Assembly (NCBI GenBank): GCA_934129745.1
Contig: CAKOWZ010000008.1
Span: forward strand, 12,840 to 76,839
Length of the DNA stretch: 64,000 bases
Source of the DNA: an uncultured Clostridia bacterium
GTDB lineage: Bacteria > Bacillota > Clostridia > TANB77 > CAG-508
Reading direction: 5' to 3'
Part shown: positions 43,831 to 52,071 of the stretch, one piece after another
How positions within the stretch are numbered: position 1 is the stretch's first letter
Layout: each line of letters opens with the position of its first letter
The notes under the pieces: model-generated
The model's database searches: none
Seen by the model: only the letters and a program-made list of their open reading frames with translations
Told to the model about the DNA's origin: nothing
Position numbers and translations under genes: made by a program

Positions 43831-44370
43831 ATGTTAACTAAAGAGAAAGCATTATATCAAGTAAAATTGATATTAGATTATCTGCCACAGGAAGAATATG
43901 ATTTAATACCACAAAATACTATCGATTACATAGAAGATAATTTTGAGTATGATGAAAATATTACTATAAATCCTGATATGCCACTAGAGAAGCAAAATAT
44001 TGATGAGGCAAGTTATAGATATCTAGAAAAAATAATAGCTCAGGTTGAAGAAAAAAGTAAAGATAGTGAAATAACAAACTATATTAGTAGCGTAGAAGAA
44101 TCTAATAGAAATAATGATACAAATGAAGAAATTATAAGATTGAAAAACATAGTTGAAATTTTACAAAAAGAAAATGCAAAAATACCAAAAGTAAAAGATT
44201 TGGTTCAAGAATATAAAGATGAACTAGAGAAGAGAAATGAAGAAATAAAGATACTTAAAGTTAATAATAATTACTTGCAAAATCAGCTTAGTAAAATTCC
44301 TAAATTTATACGTAGGATTTTTATTAAGAAAGATGAAGTAAAATTACTAGAGGATGGAAAAATAAATTAA
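43831..44370 (+). CDS. Coiled-coil protein, paralogue 2
   Basis: A 179-residue paralogue of the 41589 product, with the same N-terminal module (LILDYLPQEEYDLIPQNTID) and the same ending (IPKFIRRIFIKKDEVKLLED). AAGGAGGTG precedes ATG 43831. The two copies flank the large protein gene, suggesting gene duplication within the island. Function unknown. Confidence 0.72.
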   Translation: MLTKEKALYQVKLILDYLPQEEYDLIPQNTIDYIEDNFEYDENITINPDMPLEKQNIDEASYRYLEKIIAQVEEKSKDSEITNYISSVEESNRNNDTNEEIIRLKNIVEILQKENAKIPKVKDLVQEYKDELEKRNEEIKILKVNNNYLQNQLSKIPKFIRRIFIKKDEVKLLEDGKIN

Positions 44371-44396
44371 TATAATATGAAAGGATTGATTTTATT

Positions 44397-45389
44397 ATGG
44401 AAGAAAGAAAAATAACGAGTAAAGAAGAAGCATTAAAAATAATTGCGGAGAATCCAAAGTGTATGATGAATCTAAGACTACTTAGTGAAGACCTAAGAGA
44501 CGATATAGATGTTTTAAATGCCGCAATAAAATATGAGTGTTTACTTTTGAGTGATGTATCTGATAGAAAAAAGAATGACAAAAACTTTGTGTTAAGTGTA
44601 ATAAGACAAACGTACCCTTCATCAGGACGTGCTTTAGAATGTATAAGTGAAGAGTTAAGAAATGATAAAGATGTTGTTTTAGCAGCATTGCTTGCACCAC
44701 TTCATGATGACATTGATCTTCTTGGTTATGTGAGTGAAGAGTTAAGAAGTGATAAAGATGTTGTTCTTGCAGCAGTTAGAACTGAAGGAACTAATTTATG
44801 TTATGCAAGTGAAGAGCTAAGAAGTGATAAAGGCGTTGTAGAAACTGCAGTAAAATCACACAGAGGAGCTTTTAAGTATGCAAGCGAAGATTTAAGAGGT
44901 GATGATCGTATAGCATACTTCGCTATAAATAGTAGTAGAGGACGTTATGATTCGGTGCTAGAGTTTGCAAGTGAAGAATTAAGAGGAGATAAAGCTTTAG
45001 TCATGAATGCAGTTAGCGTAAAAGGTGGAGAATTAAAATTTGCAAGTGAAGCGCTACAATCAGATAGAGAAATTGCTGAGACTGCAATAAAAACTAATCC
45101 ATACTCAATTGAATATGTAAATTCAGAAATTATAGATAGTGACTTAATTGAGCTAGCTTGGGAATCTTATAGACAAAAAGAAGAGGAAGATGCTAAATAT
45201 GCTGAATTATATGGTGATTACGGACATTATTATGATGAAAATAATGAGGAATATGATACGATAATGTCAGTACAAGAAAAATATAATGAAAGAATGAAAA
45301 CGTCGAAACAAAAATCTGAAATATCAATGGAAGATATTAAGAGGGCTGTTAATGAACATACAAAAGAAGTTGATATAAAAGATAGATAG
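44397..45389 (+). CDS. DUF4116-repeat protein
   Basis: A 330-residue protein built of about seven repeats with the signature ASEELRSDKDVVLAAVR (positions 20-240), diagnostic of DUF4116, followed by an acidic Tyr-rich region and a short helical tail. DUF4116 repeats are widespread in bacteria, viruses and protists and are thought to mediate protein binding. AAAGGA precedes ATG 44397. The gene is the last of the island's likely operon. Confidence 0.9.
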   Translation: MEERKITSKEEALKIIAENPKCMMNLRLLSEDLRDDIDVLNAAIKYECLLLSDVSDRKKNDKNFVLSVIRQTYPSSGRALECISEELRNDKDVVLAALLAPLHDDIDLLGYVSEELRSDKDVVLAAVRTEGTNLCYASEELRSDKGVVETAVKSHRGAFKYASEDLRGDDRIAYFAINSSRGRYDSVLEFASEELRGDKALVMNAVSVKGGELKFASEALQSDREIAETAIKTNPYSIEYVNSEIIDSDLIELAWESYRQKEEEDAKYAELYGDYGHYYDENNEEYDTIMSVQEKYNERMKTSKQKSEISMEDIKRAVNEHTKEVDIKDR

Positions 45390-45465
45390 TATATGAATTC
45401 GTATTTATGTTTCATTTAACGACAAAAACTGTATTATATTTCAAAAAATCTTCAAAATCTATTCA

Positions 45466-45494
45466 TTGACTATCGAATTTTAAGGTAGTATTAT
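45466..45494 (+). promoter_or_regulatory. Promoter upstream of a short attenuated leader
   Basis: TTGACT (45466-45471), 17-base spacer, TATTAT (45489-45494). Confidence 0.72.
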
Positions 45495-45520
45495 CTTAAT
45501 ATGAAAATATATATCAAACG

Positions 45521-45550
45521 GGAGAGCTAAAAAACGGCTCTTCTTTTTTG
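45521..45550 (+). terminator. Short terminator about 25 bases after the predicted RNA start
   Basis: AGAGCT pairs with GGCTCT across AAAAAAC, followed by TCTTTTTT. It is directly before the membrane protein gene at 45575. Confidence 0.78.
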
Positions 45551-45574
45551 ATGTTTTGAAAGGACAAAGGATAA

Positions 45575-45865
45575 ATGAAAGGAAGGAAACTAAAGACAAA
45601 AAATTTAGGCATTATACTTGCTTTTTTCATAGCAGTTATTTTATCTGCGATAATTTCAACAATATTACATCTAATATTTACAAGAGTTCCAGAAGAAATA
45701 ATAAATATTAGACCAAACACAATAATTAAAAGTCTATCAAGTAGTAAAGAGCATTTTGAAATGTTTGTTTTAACAATAGTAGCTTTTATTCTATTAGCTT
45801 TTCTTACAATATTTAAAGTATTTGATTTGAAAGACTATAAGTCTAAAACATACAAAGTAACGAAC
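45575..45865 (+). pseudogene. N-terminal fragment of a membrane protein, TraG/VirD4-like
   Basis: AAAGGA-type site and ATG 45575. Two membrane helices (about residues 11-35 and 62-82) and a FKVFDLKDYKSKTYKVT end, similar to the start of type IV coupling proteins (TraG/VirD4) in Clostridia. The homologous part stops where the 394-bp repeat begins (45866); downstream codons are fused from the repeat. So the gene has been cut. The TraG assignment is tentative. Confidence 0.45.
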
Positions 45866-46259
45866 TGGATTGTCAACCCTTTTTTATACAATTTTTATAA
45901 GGACACTTTTAATAACATCATTAATTTTTCATTACGGTAATAAACTTAACTTATGTAAGTTTATTACCAATTACATATTATAATTTTCATTCATTGTGCA
46001 ATTACGAAAATGGCATAAATCACTTCGTTTTTTATACATTTTCTTCATTGACAATCTAATATGTTGTTCTTCTTATGGAAGACCACGAAGTAGAACATAC
46101 AACTTTCTTCATTTTAAAAAGCTATTAAAAGAAAACAATCTTCCAGATATAAGATGGCATGATTTAAGAGCAACTTATGCAACAATACTATTAAAGAATA
46201 ATTTTAATTTAAAAGCAGTATCTAAAAAGTTAGGACATGCTACACAAATTATAACAGCA
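45866..46259 (+). repeat. 394-bp direct repeat, copy 2
   Basis: Nearly identical to 37611-38005, differing mostly in one T run. Here the integrase frame continues past the repeat end. Confidence 0.92.
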
Positions 46260-46517
46260 GATGTTTATGCAGACAAAGAAGAACTGGTTGCTGATTGTGT
46301 TAATGATATAGAATCTTTTATAGCTGATGTATAACCTAAGAATGAAGATACGGTAGTGAATGACTATACTGATATATCTAAAGATGTAAATAATAATGTT
46401 ATAGATAGTTTTATAGATGATGTTACTTCTTTCGATATACCAGTTGTAAAGGAATATCATAAATCAAATGAAGAAATAGACATATTAGATAATTATATAG
46501 AAGAATTGTGTGTGTAG
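45996..46517 (+). pseudogene. Tyrosine recombinase, C-terminal fragment (copy 2) with in-frame stop
   Basis: The frame repeats the WHDLRATYATILL and LGHA motifs of copy 1 and goes on to DVYADKEELVADCVND, including the catalytic Tyr region. A TAA at 46332-46334 stops it, but the same frame stays open for another 60 codons (PKNEDTVVNDYTDISKDVNN onward) to TAG 46515. A former longer integrase has therefore lost its N terminus and gained a stop. Confidence 0.78.
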
Positions 46518-46808
46518 AAGCGGTAAAATATATATTGTTAAATTGCTTGTTCTGTGATATAATGTTTATTATAGAAAAACAAATAACTTTATTTAGAATT
46601 ATTTAGTATTACCTAGTAATATTTACTTGAAAAAAATAAAAAATGTGACCTAATTCGTAAAAAGGCAAAAAAATGAAAAAATTTGGTATTTAGAATTCCA
46701 AAAAGAATTCGGAAAAATTGTGAATTTTACGAATTTTAGGTTAATAAAGAACATAGTACAAAAATCACGGAAAAAGATTGAAATATCAATAAAAAAGGAA
46801 GTGAAAAC
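46518..46808. other. AT-rich leader region of uvrB
   Basis: About 290 bases. A weak AATTCGGAA/TTCCAAAAAGAATTC symmetry lies near 46690-46715. No clear promoter, SOS box or frame with a ribosome binding site was found, apart from AAGGAAGTG just before uvrB. Confidence 0.4.
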
Positions 46809-48756
46809 ATGTTTAAGTTACATTCAGATTACAAGCCAACAGGAGACCAACCACAAGCAATTGAATACTTATCAAACGGAATTAAAGAAGGCAAGAAATT
46901 CCAGACGCTTCTAGGTGTTACGGGTTCAGGAAAGACCTTCACAATGGCTAACATAATACAAAAAGTACAAAAACCAACACTGGTACTTGCCCACAATAAG
47001 ACTTTAGCTGGTCAGCTATACTCCGAATTCAAAGAGTTCTTCCCAGAGAACAATGTAGAATATTTCGTTTCATATTATGATTACTACCAACCAGAAAGCT
47101 ATATTCCACAATCAGACACATATATAGAAAAAGACTCATCAGTGAATGATGAAATAGACAAACTACGTCACTCAGCAACAGCATCATTATTTGAAACAAG
47201 AGATGTAATAATAGTAGCATCAGTATCATGTATATATGGATTACGGAGACCCAATTGATTACGAAAATCTAATAATTTCTCTAAGACCAGGAATGCAAAA
47301 AAATAGAGATGAAGTTCTAAAAAAACTAATAAACATGCAATATACACGTAATGAATTAGACTTCAAAAGAGGAACATTTAGAGCAAAAGGAGATATAGTA
47401 GAAATTTATCCATCAGACAGGGGAGAGAGTGCAATAAGAGTCGAATTTTGGGGAGATGAAATAGAAAAAATATCAGAAATAAATCCATTAACAGGAAAAA
47501 CAATAGGCATAAGAAATCATGTTATGATATTCCCAAATTCACATTATGCAACAACAAAAGAAAAAATGGAAAAAGCTGTAAAAACAATAGAAGCGGAGTT
47601 AAAAGAAAGAGTAGAATACTTCAAAAGTCAAGGCAAATTAATAGAAGCACAAAGAATAGAGGAAAGAACTAATTTTGACCTAGAAATGATGATTGAAACA
47701 GGGTTCTGCCAAGGAATAGAAAATTATTCAAGACATATAAGTGGAAGACCAGCAGGATCACCGCCATATACATTGTTTGATTATTTACCAGATGATTTTT
47801 TACTATTAATAGATGAATCACATGCAACAATTCCACAAGTAAGAGCAATGTATAATGGTGATAGAGCACGTAAAGAATCACTTGTAAATTATGGATTTAG
47901 ATTATCATCAGCATTTGATAATAGACCATTAAAATTTGAAGAATTTGAAGAAAGAATTAATCAAGTAATATTTGTAAGTGCAACACCAGCTGATTATGAA
48001 AAAGAACATTCTAAAGATAATGTTGTTGAACAAATTATTCGTCCAACAGGATTATTAGATCCGAAAATAGAAGTAAAACCAGTATCAAATCAAATTGATG
48101 ATTTGATTTCACAAATTCATTTAACAGTCGAAAAAGGTGAAAGAGTATTAGTTACTACTTTAACTAAAAAAATGGCTGAAGATTTAACCTCATATTTATC
48201 AAGCTTAGATATAAAGGTGAAGTATATGCATTCAGATATTAAAGCATTAGAAAGAATGGAAATTATTAGAGATTTACGTATGGGTGAATTTGATGTTTTA
48301 GTTGGCATTAATTTATTAAGAGAAGGTCTAGATATTCCTGAAGTATCTTTAGTAGCAATATTAGATGCAGATAAAGAGGGATTTTTGCGTTCAGAACGTT
48401 CATTAATTCAAACAATAGGTCGTGCAGCAAGAAATACAGATGGTCGTGTTATAATGTATGCAGATGAGTTAACAGATTCAATGGATAAAGCAATTAGTGA
48501 AACAAATAGAAGACGTGAAATTCAAATGAAGTATAATGAAGAACATGGAATAACACCACAGACAATTAAAAAATCTGTAAGAGATACAATTAAAGCAAGT
48601 ATTGTGGAAGAGGCTCAGGAAGAATATCAATTAGATGAGAATATAAGTATTGAAGATTTGATTAATAAGTTAACTGATGAGATGTTACAATATGCAGCTG
48701 CTATGGAGTTTGAAAAAGCGGCTGAAATTCGTGATAAGATAAAAGCTTTGGAATAG
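46809..48756 (+). CDS. uvrB: Excinuclease subunit B, needs a +1 shift at CGG 47244
   Basis: UvrB is the helicase-like damage verifier of nucleotide excision repair. The zero frame gives 145 codons (Walker A GVTGSGKT, YYDYYQPESYIPQSDTYIEK hairpin, ASVSCIYGL), then CGG at 47244-47246 and a stop at 47256. Skipping C47244 yields YGL-GDPIDYENLIISLRPGM and the remaining conserved helicase motifs (DESH, SATP, GINLLREGLDIP, QTIGRAARN) and the C-terminal UVR motif, stopping at 48756. The joined product has about 649 residues, normal for UvrB, with no other defect. uvrA is intact nearby, which argues that this gene is functional. AGGAAGTG precedes ATG 46809. Confidence 0.93.
47244..47247 (+). other. 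Candidate +1 recoding site, TTA-C-GGA in uvrB
   Basis: Zero-frame codons GGA TTA CGG AGA CCC AAT TGA; dropping the C gives GGA TTA GGA GAC CCA, the invariant YGLGDP of UvrB. Confidence 0.68.
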
Positions 48757-48782
48757 GTTTAGAGGATAATTATATAAAAGAT

Positions 48783-48823
48783 AAAAAATAGGCTCTCTTC
48801 TGTGTGAAGAGAGCCTATTAAAA
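48783..48823. terminator. Bidirectional terminator between uvrB and cassette E
   Basis: AATAGGCTCTCTTC (48787-48800) pairs with GAAGAGAGCCTATT (48806-48819). Confidence 0.9.
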
Positions 48824-49162
48824 TTACCTTTTAAGCAGCTTGTCTACTCGCTTGAAAAGTGCTTTGTCTTTTTTGTATTCCTTGATTTTAAAAATAACCA
48901 AAGAAAGTAGGCATGCAGGAGCAAATCCTATAACAATTCCAGACAGGGTCGCTAATATGTATCTGGAACTTCCTGAAATAAGTAATGCACTAAAATTCCA
49001 TGGTATGGCTGGTATGCTGAGAAGGCAACCCAATATTAGTGTTGTTTGAAATAAATCGGATCCTTTTTCTTTTTTGAGAAAACGTAACCAGCCAAAAATG
49101 CCAACACAAGCAAGTGCTGAATAGAAAATGAGGATGAATGACACAACAGATGTATTAAACAT
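48824..49162 (-). CDS. Cassette E: orphan membrane protein
   Basis: Start ATG 49162, after GGAG. The 112-residue protein has three membrane helices (about 5-24, 37-54 and 63-90) and a Lys-rich tail. I do not recognise it. Composition is less AT-rich than uvrB or uvrA. It has a promoter (49197-49225), a leader hairpin GCTAC-CTAT-GTAGC much like that of cassette D, and it ends in the shared terminator. It breaks up the usual uvrB-uvrA neighbourhood. Confidence 0.65.
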   Translation of the reverse strand: MFNTSVVSFILIFYSALACVGIFGWLRFLKKEKGSDLFQTTLILGCLLSIPAIPWNFSALLISGSSRYILATLSGIVIGFAPACLLSLVIFKIKEYKKDKALFKRVDKLLKR

Positions 49163-49196
49163 AAAAAACTCCATTCTGCTACATAGGTAGCTATAT

Positions 49197-49225
49197 AATA
49201 TAGTATATATATATGTAAACGTTAA
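49197..49225 (-). promoter_or_regulatory. Promoter of cassette E
   Basis: On the minus strand TTAACG, 17-base spacer, TATATT. Confidence 0.6.
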
Positions 49226-49464
49226 GACTACAAGTAGTAGCCAAACGATAGTAAAATAAATTAGGCAGTTAGCCTAGGTAACTTCTTTTTTAGAAGTTTA
49301 AAACATAAATATAGTATACCATATTTATGTAAATTAGTCAACAACTTTTTAAATAAAAATACTTCTAATTTTTTGTATCTTTTGTTAAGTTATATACTTA
49401 ATAAAGTTATTTTAACTTAATTTAATTGAAAAGGCATTAATTCTACCTGCTATAAACATAAAAA

Positions 49465-49501
49465 GTTGACACCGAGAGGTTATGAAAACACTATGTAAAC
49501 C
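49465..49501 (+). repeat. GTTGACA...TATGTAAAC repeat, copy 1
   Basis: GTTGACAC with TATGTAAACC 27 bases further on; two related copies lie before uvrA (51786-51822 and 51867-51903). Confidence 0.55.
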
Positions 49502-49510
49502 AGTAAAAAT

Positions 49511-49522
49511 AAACAAATGTTC
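49511..49522. promoter_or_regulatory. Candidate LexA (SOS) box
   Basis: AAACAAATGTTC, nearly the same as the recA site at 21143. It lies a few bases upstream of TTGCTA-17-TATAAT (49532-49560), the promoter of the lipoprotein gene. Confidence 0.42.
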
Positions 49523-49628
49523 TGGTATCTATTGCTAAAAGCACAATTATATGGTATAATTAAGTATATTGAATAACAAACAATCTTATTATATATCATT
49601 AATATGTAAAAAGAATGGAGGAATATAT

Positions 49629-51638
49629 ATGAGTGATAATAAACAAAAAAATATAAAAAAACCAAATATTCTAAAAAAGGTATTATTATATGCAGCAGCA
49701 GGAACAGCAGCTATACAATTTGCATCATGTAACAAAACTGACAAACAAAAAGAAACAAAAGAAATACCTGAAATTCAATTATATGATTCTAGTGATTTAA
49801 ATATAGATTACATGTTAAAACAATATAAAATGAATTATGAAAACAGAAATGTAAAAGGTGCTAAAAATGAATATGAAAAATTTTCAGAATTATATGAGAA
49901 ATTACATTCTGAAAATACGATTGATGACAATGAATTAAAAACATATTATTATGATATGTCAATTGCCAAAGATTCAATTAAAATTAAAACAACACAAGGA
50001 TATCTAACAATACAAGAGCAAGATGAATCATATAATATAATTAATGAAAATAAAAATACTACAGTAGAAACAAAAATTCAATATAATTCAGATGGAAGCT
50101 GGAAATTAAATGAACAAGACTTATATACTAAAGGAACCCAATCTTATGTATTTAGTACAAATGGGATGTTACAAGAATCAACAGACAAACAAGGAAATAA
50201 ATCAATATATAAAAACGGAAATTTAAATTGTTATAATCAATATAATAGATATGACCAATTACTAAAACAACAAAATAGTGATGGCTCATATATTATATAT
50301 ACACATAAAATGGATAAAAACATGTTAAATATTTTAGGGCTAGAAACACAAGCATCTTATGATAGTGTAGTTATATATTATGATAATGGTGGTATATTTA
50401 ACCATGGTGAAACTAGTAATGAAGCAACACATAATGATAATACAAAAGAAATAGAACAAAGAAGAGTATTTGCTGATGGTTCATCATATTTGTATGAAAT
50501 TGATAAAGATATTAATGGAAATACAGTAAGAACTTATAAAGAAGAAAAGAAAAAAGGACAATATATGCAATATGTTGAAAAAAATGAAGAAAATACAATT
50601 GTGTATAAATATGATTATTTAAAAAATGATACTGTCTATGAAGAAATAAATGGAACAATATTATGTGAATTAAAAAATGATATTATATATAAATATTCTT
50701 ATGAGGATGGTAAATTTTATGATGCATATAAAGTTACAGAAAATGGAACAGCACATTATAATGAAGATGGTGTAATAAAAAGGTTTGAAGATACAGAAAA
50801 AAATGAGGTAATATATTATAATGATGAAGGAAAAATTGATCAGATAGATAGACCAGAAATAACTATTAGTTATAATGATTATGATAAAAATCTAGTGAGT
50901 GGAATTAATAATAAAACTACAAAAGAAATAGAAATTGATGCAAATGGAACAAATTATAAATTAGGAAATGATGGATATTGCCAATTTGATAAAAATGGTA
51001 ATTGCACTAGGTATAGATATAATGAAGATTTAGACATGACATTTGTGCCTCAAGATTCTCATGTTCAATACAATAATGGTAAAATAACAGCATATAATAA
51101 CGAAAATGAAATAATAGAAACATTAACTGCTGATGAAAGAATAGGGTATTATGATTATCAAAATAATAAGATAAAATATAAAAACGAAAATGGATTTTAT
51201 ACTTCATATTATGAGAATCAAGTATTGAAATCAGTAATAAATCAAAATGAAAAAGATACTGATAATGTTATTACAGTAAATGACCAAAATGGAAATGAGT
51301 ACGAATTATTAGCAGGAGATTCTATAGAATTTAATGAAAATGGAAACATAGAAAAGGTTAAACAAGGAGATAGTGAAAAATATTTCTTTATAGATGGCAA
51401 TACTGATTATTATAAAAAATATACTAGAAGTAGTGATAATTTTAAATGTGAAATTTATTATAAAGATCAATGTTTAGAAGAAGCGGATTATGTAATTACA
51501 GTAGCAGAATATAGCACTAATGGAGGACCGACTAAATACAAGATAGATCATAAAATGATTATTGATTTGGAAAAAGAAGAGGGTGAACAAGTATATATGG
51601 ACCCATTTTATAAAGAAAAAGTGGGAGAGGAGAGGTAA
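49629..51638 (+). CDS. Putative lipoprotein with YD/MORN-like repeats
   Basis: Start ATG 49629, with GGAGG eight bases upstream. The 669-residue protein has an N-terminal signal-like stretch ending AAIQFASC, an imperfect lipobox. The middle and C-terminal parts consist of repeated short strands with Tyr, Asn and Gly (YNSDGSWKL, KNGNLNCYNQYNRYDQLL, YYNDEGKIDQI, FDKNGNCTRY), like the YD/MORN-type beta-sheet repeats of secreted proteins. It may be a surface protein. A candidate SOS box lies upstream and the gene sits between uvrB and uvrA. Function unknown. Confidence 0.68.
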   Translation: MSDNKQKNIKKPNILKKVLLYAAAGTAAIQFASCNKTDKQKETKEIPEIQLYDSSDLNIDYMLKQYKMNYENRNVKGAKNEYEKFSELYEKLHSENTIDDNELKTYYYDMSIAKDSIKIKTTQGYLTIQEQDESYNIINENKNTTVETKIQYNSDGSWKLNEQDLYTKGTQSYVFSTNGMLQESTDKQGNKSIYKNGNLNCYNQYNRYDQLLKQQNSDGSYIIYTHKMDKNMLNILGLETQASYDSVVIYYDNGGIFNHGETSNEATHNDNTKEIEQRRVFADGSSYLYEIDKDINGNTVRTYKEEKKKGQYMQYVEKNEENTIVYKYDYLKNDTVYEEINGTILCELKNDIIYKYSYEDGKFYDAYKVTENGTAHYNEDGVIKRFEDTEKNEVIYYNDEGKIDQIDRPEITISYNDYDKNLVSGINNKTTKEIEIDANGTNYKLGNDGYCQFDKNGNCTRYRYNEDLDMTFVPQDSHVQYNNGKITAYNNENEIIETLTADERIGYYDYQNNKIKYKNENGFYTSYYENQVLKSVINQNEKDTDNVITVNDQNGNEYELLAGDSIEFNENGNIEKVKQGDSEKYFFIDGNTDYYKKYTRSSDNFKCEIYYKDQCLEEADYVITVAEYSTNGGPTKYKIDHKMIIDLEKEEGEQVYMDPFYKEKVGEER

Positions 51639-51651
51639 GACTAAATTAGAG

Positions 51652-51697
51652 GTGAGTTTATAATTGAGCAATTAGCTTGATTATAAACTCATTTTTT
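51652..51697 (+). terminator. Terminator after the lipoprotein gene
   Basis: GAGTTTATAAT pairs with ATTATAAACTC, then ATTTTTTG. Confidence 0.85.
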
Positions 51698-51698
51698 G

Positions 51699-51732
51699 TG
51701 TGTGCAATTGGGGACGCGTCCAAATTGCACGC
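51699..51732. repeat. GGGACGCGTCCC palindromic element, copy 7
   Basis: GTGTGCAATTGGGGACGCGT followed by CCAAATTGCACGC. Single form, directly after a terminator. Confidence 0.88.
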
Positions 51733-51785
51733 ATTAATAAATAAACAAACACTTTAGAAGAAAATAGTCAAGAAAAACATAATGA

Positions 51786-51903
51786 GTTGACAACGCAGAA
51801 ATTATCTAGATACTATGTAAACCTGTAGAAACTAAAATAAATAAATCATACAAATAAACATAAACAGTTGACACGCCATAATTTATTTTAAATTTATGTA
51901 AAC
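51786..51903 (+). repeat. GTTGACA...TATGTAAAC repeats, copies 2 and 3
   Basis: Copies at 51786-51822 and 51867-51903, each with GTTGACA followed about 27-28 bases later by TATGTAAAC. In copy 2 TTGACA is spaced 18 bases from TACTAT, so it may be a promoter. Confidence 0.5.
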
Positions 51904-52017
51904 AAATACTATTAATATAAACAAAAACATGTTATAATATTTGCATAATTCCAAAAACATAATATCAATAAACACTTAAAAGATAAAAAATGAAAAAATA
52001 ATAATCAGACCCGCCCC

Positions 52018-52060
52018 TGATTGCCCATATTGGGCAATTGGGACGCGTTTCCAATTGTTC
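52018..52060. repeat. GGGACGCGTCCC palindromic element, copy 8 (degenerate double form)
   Basis: A poor first unit (GCCCCTGATTGCC), the linker CATATTGGGC, and GCAATTGGGACGCGTTTCCA. The next bases are the uvrA ribosome binding site. Confidence 0.82.
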
Positions 52061-52071
52061 AGGAGGTAAAA

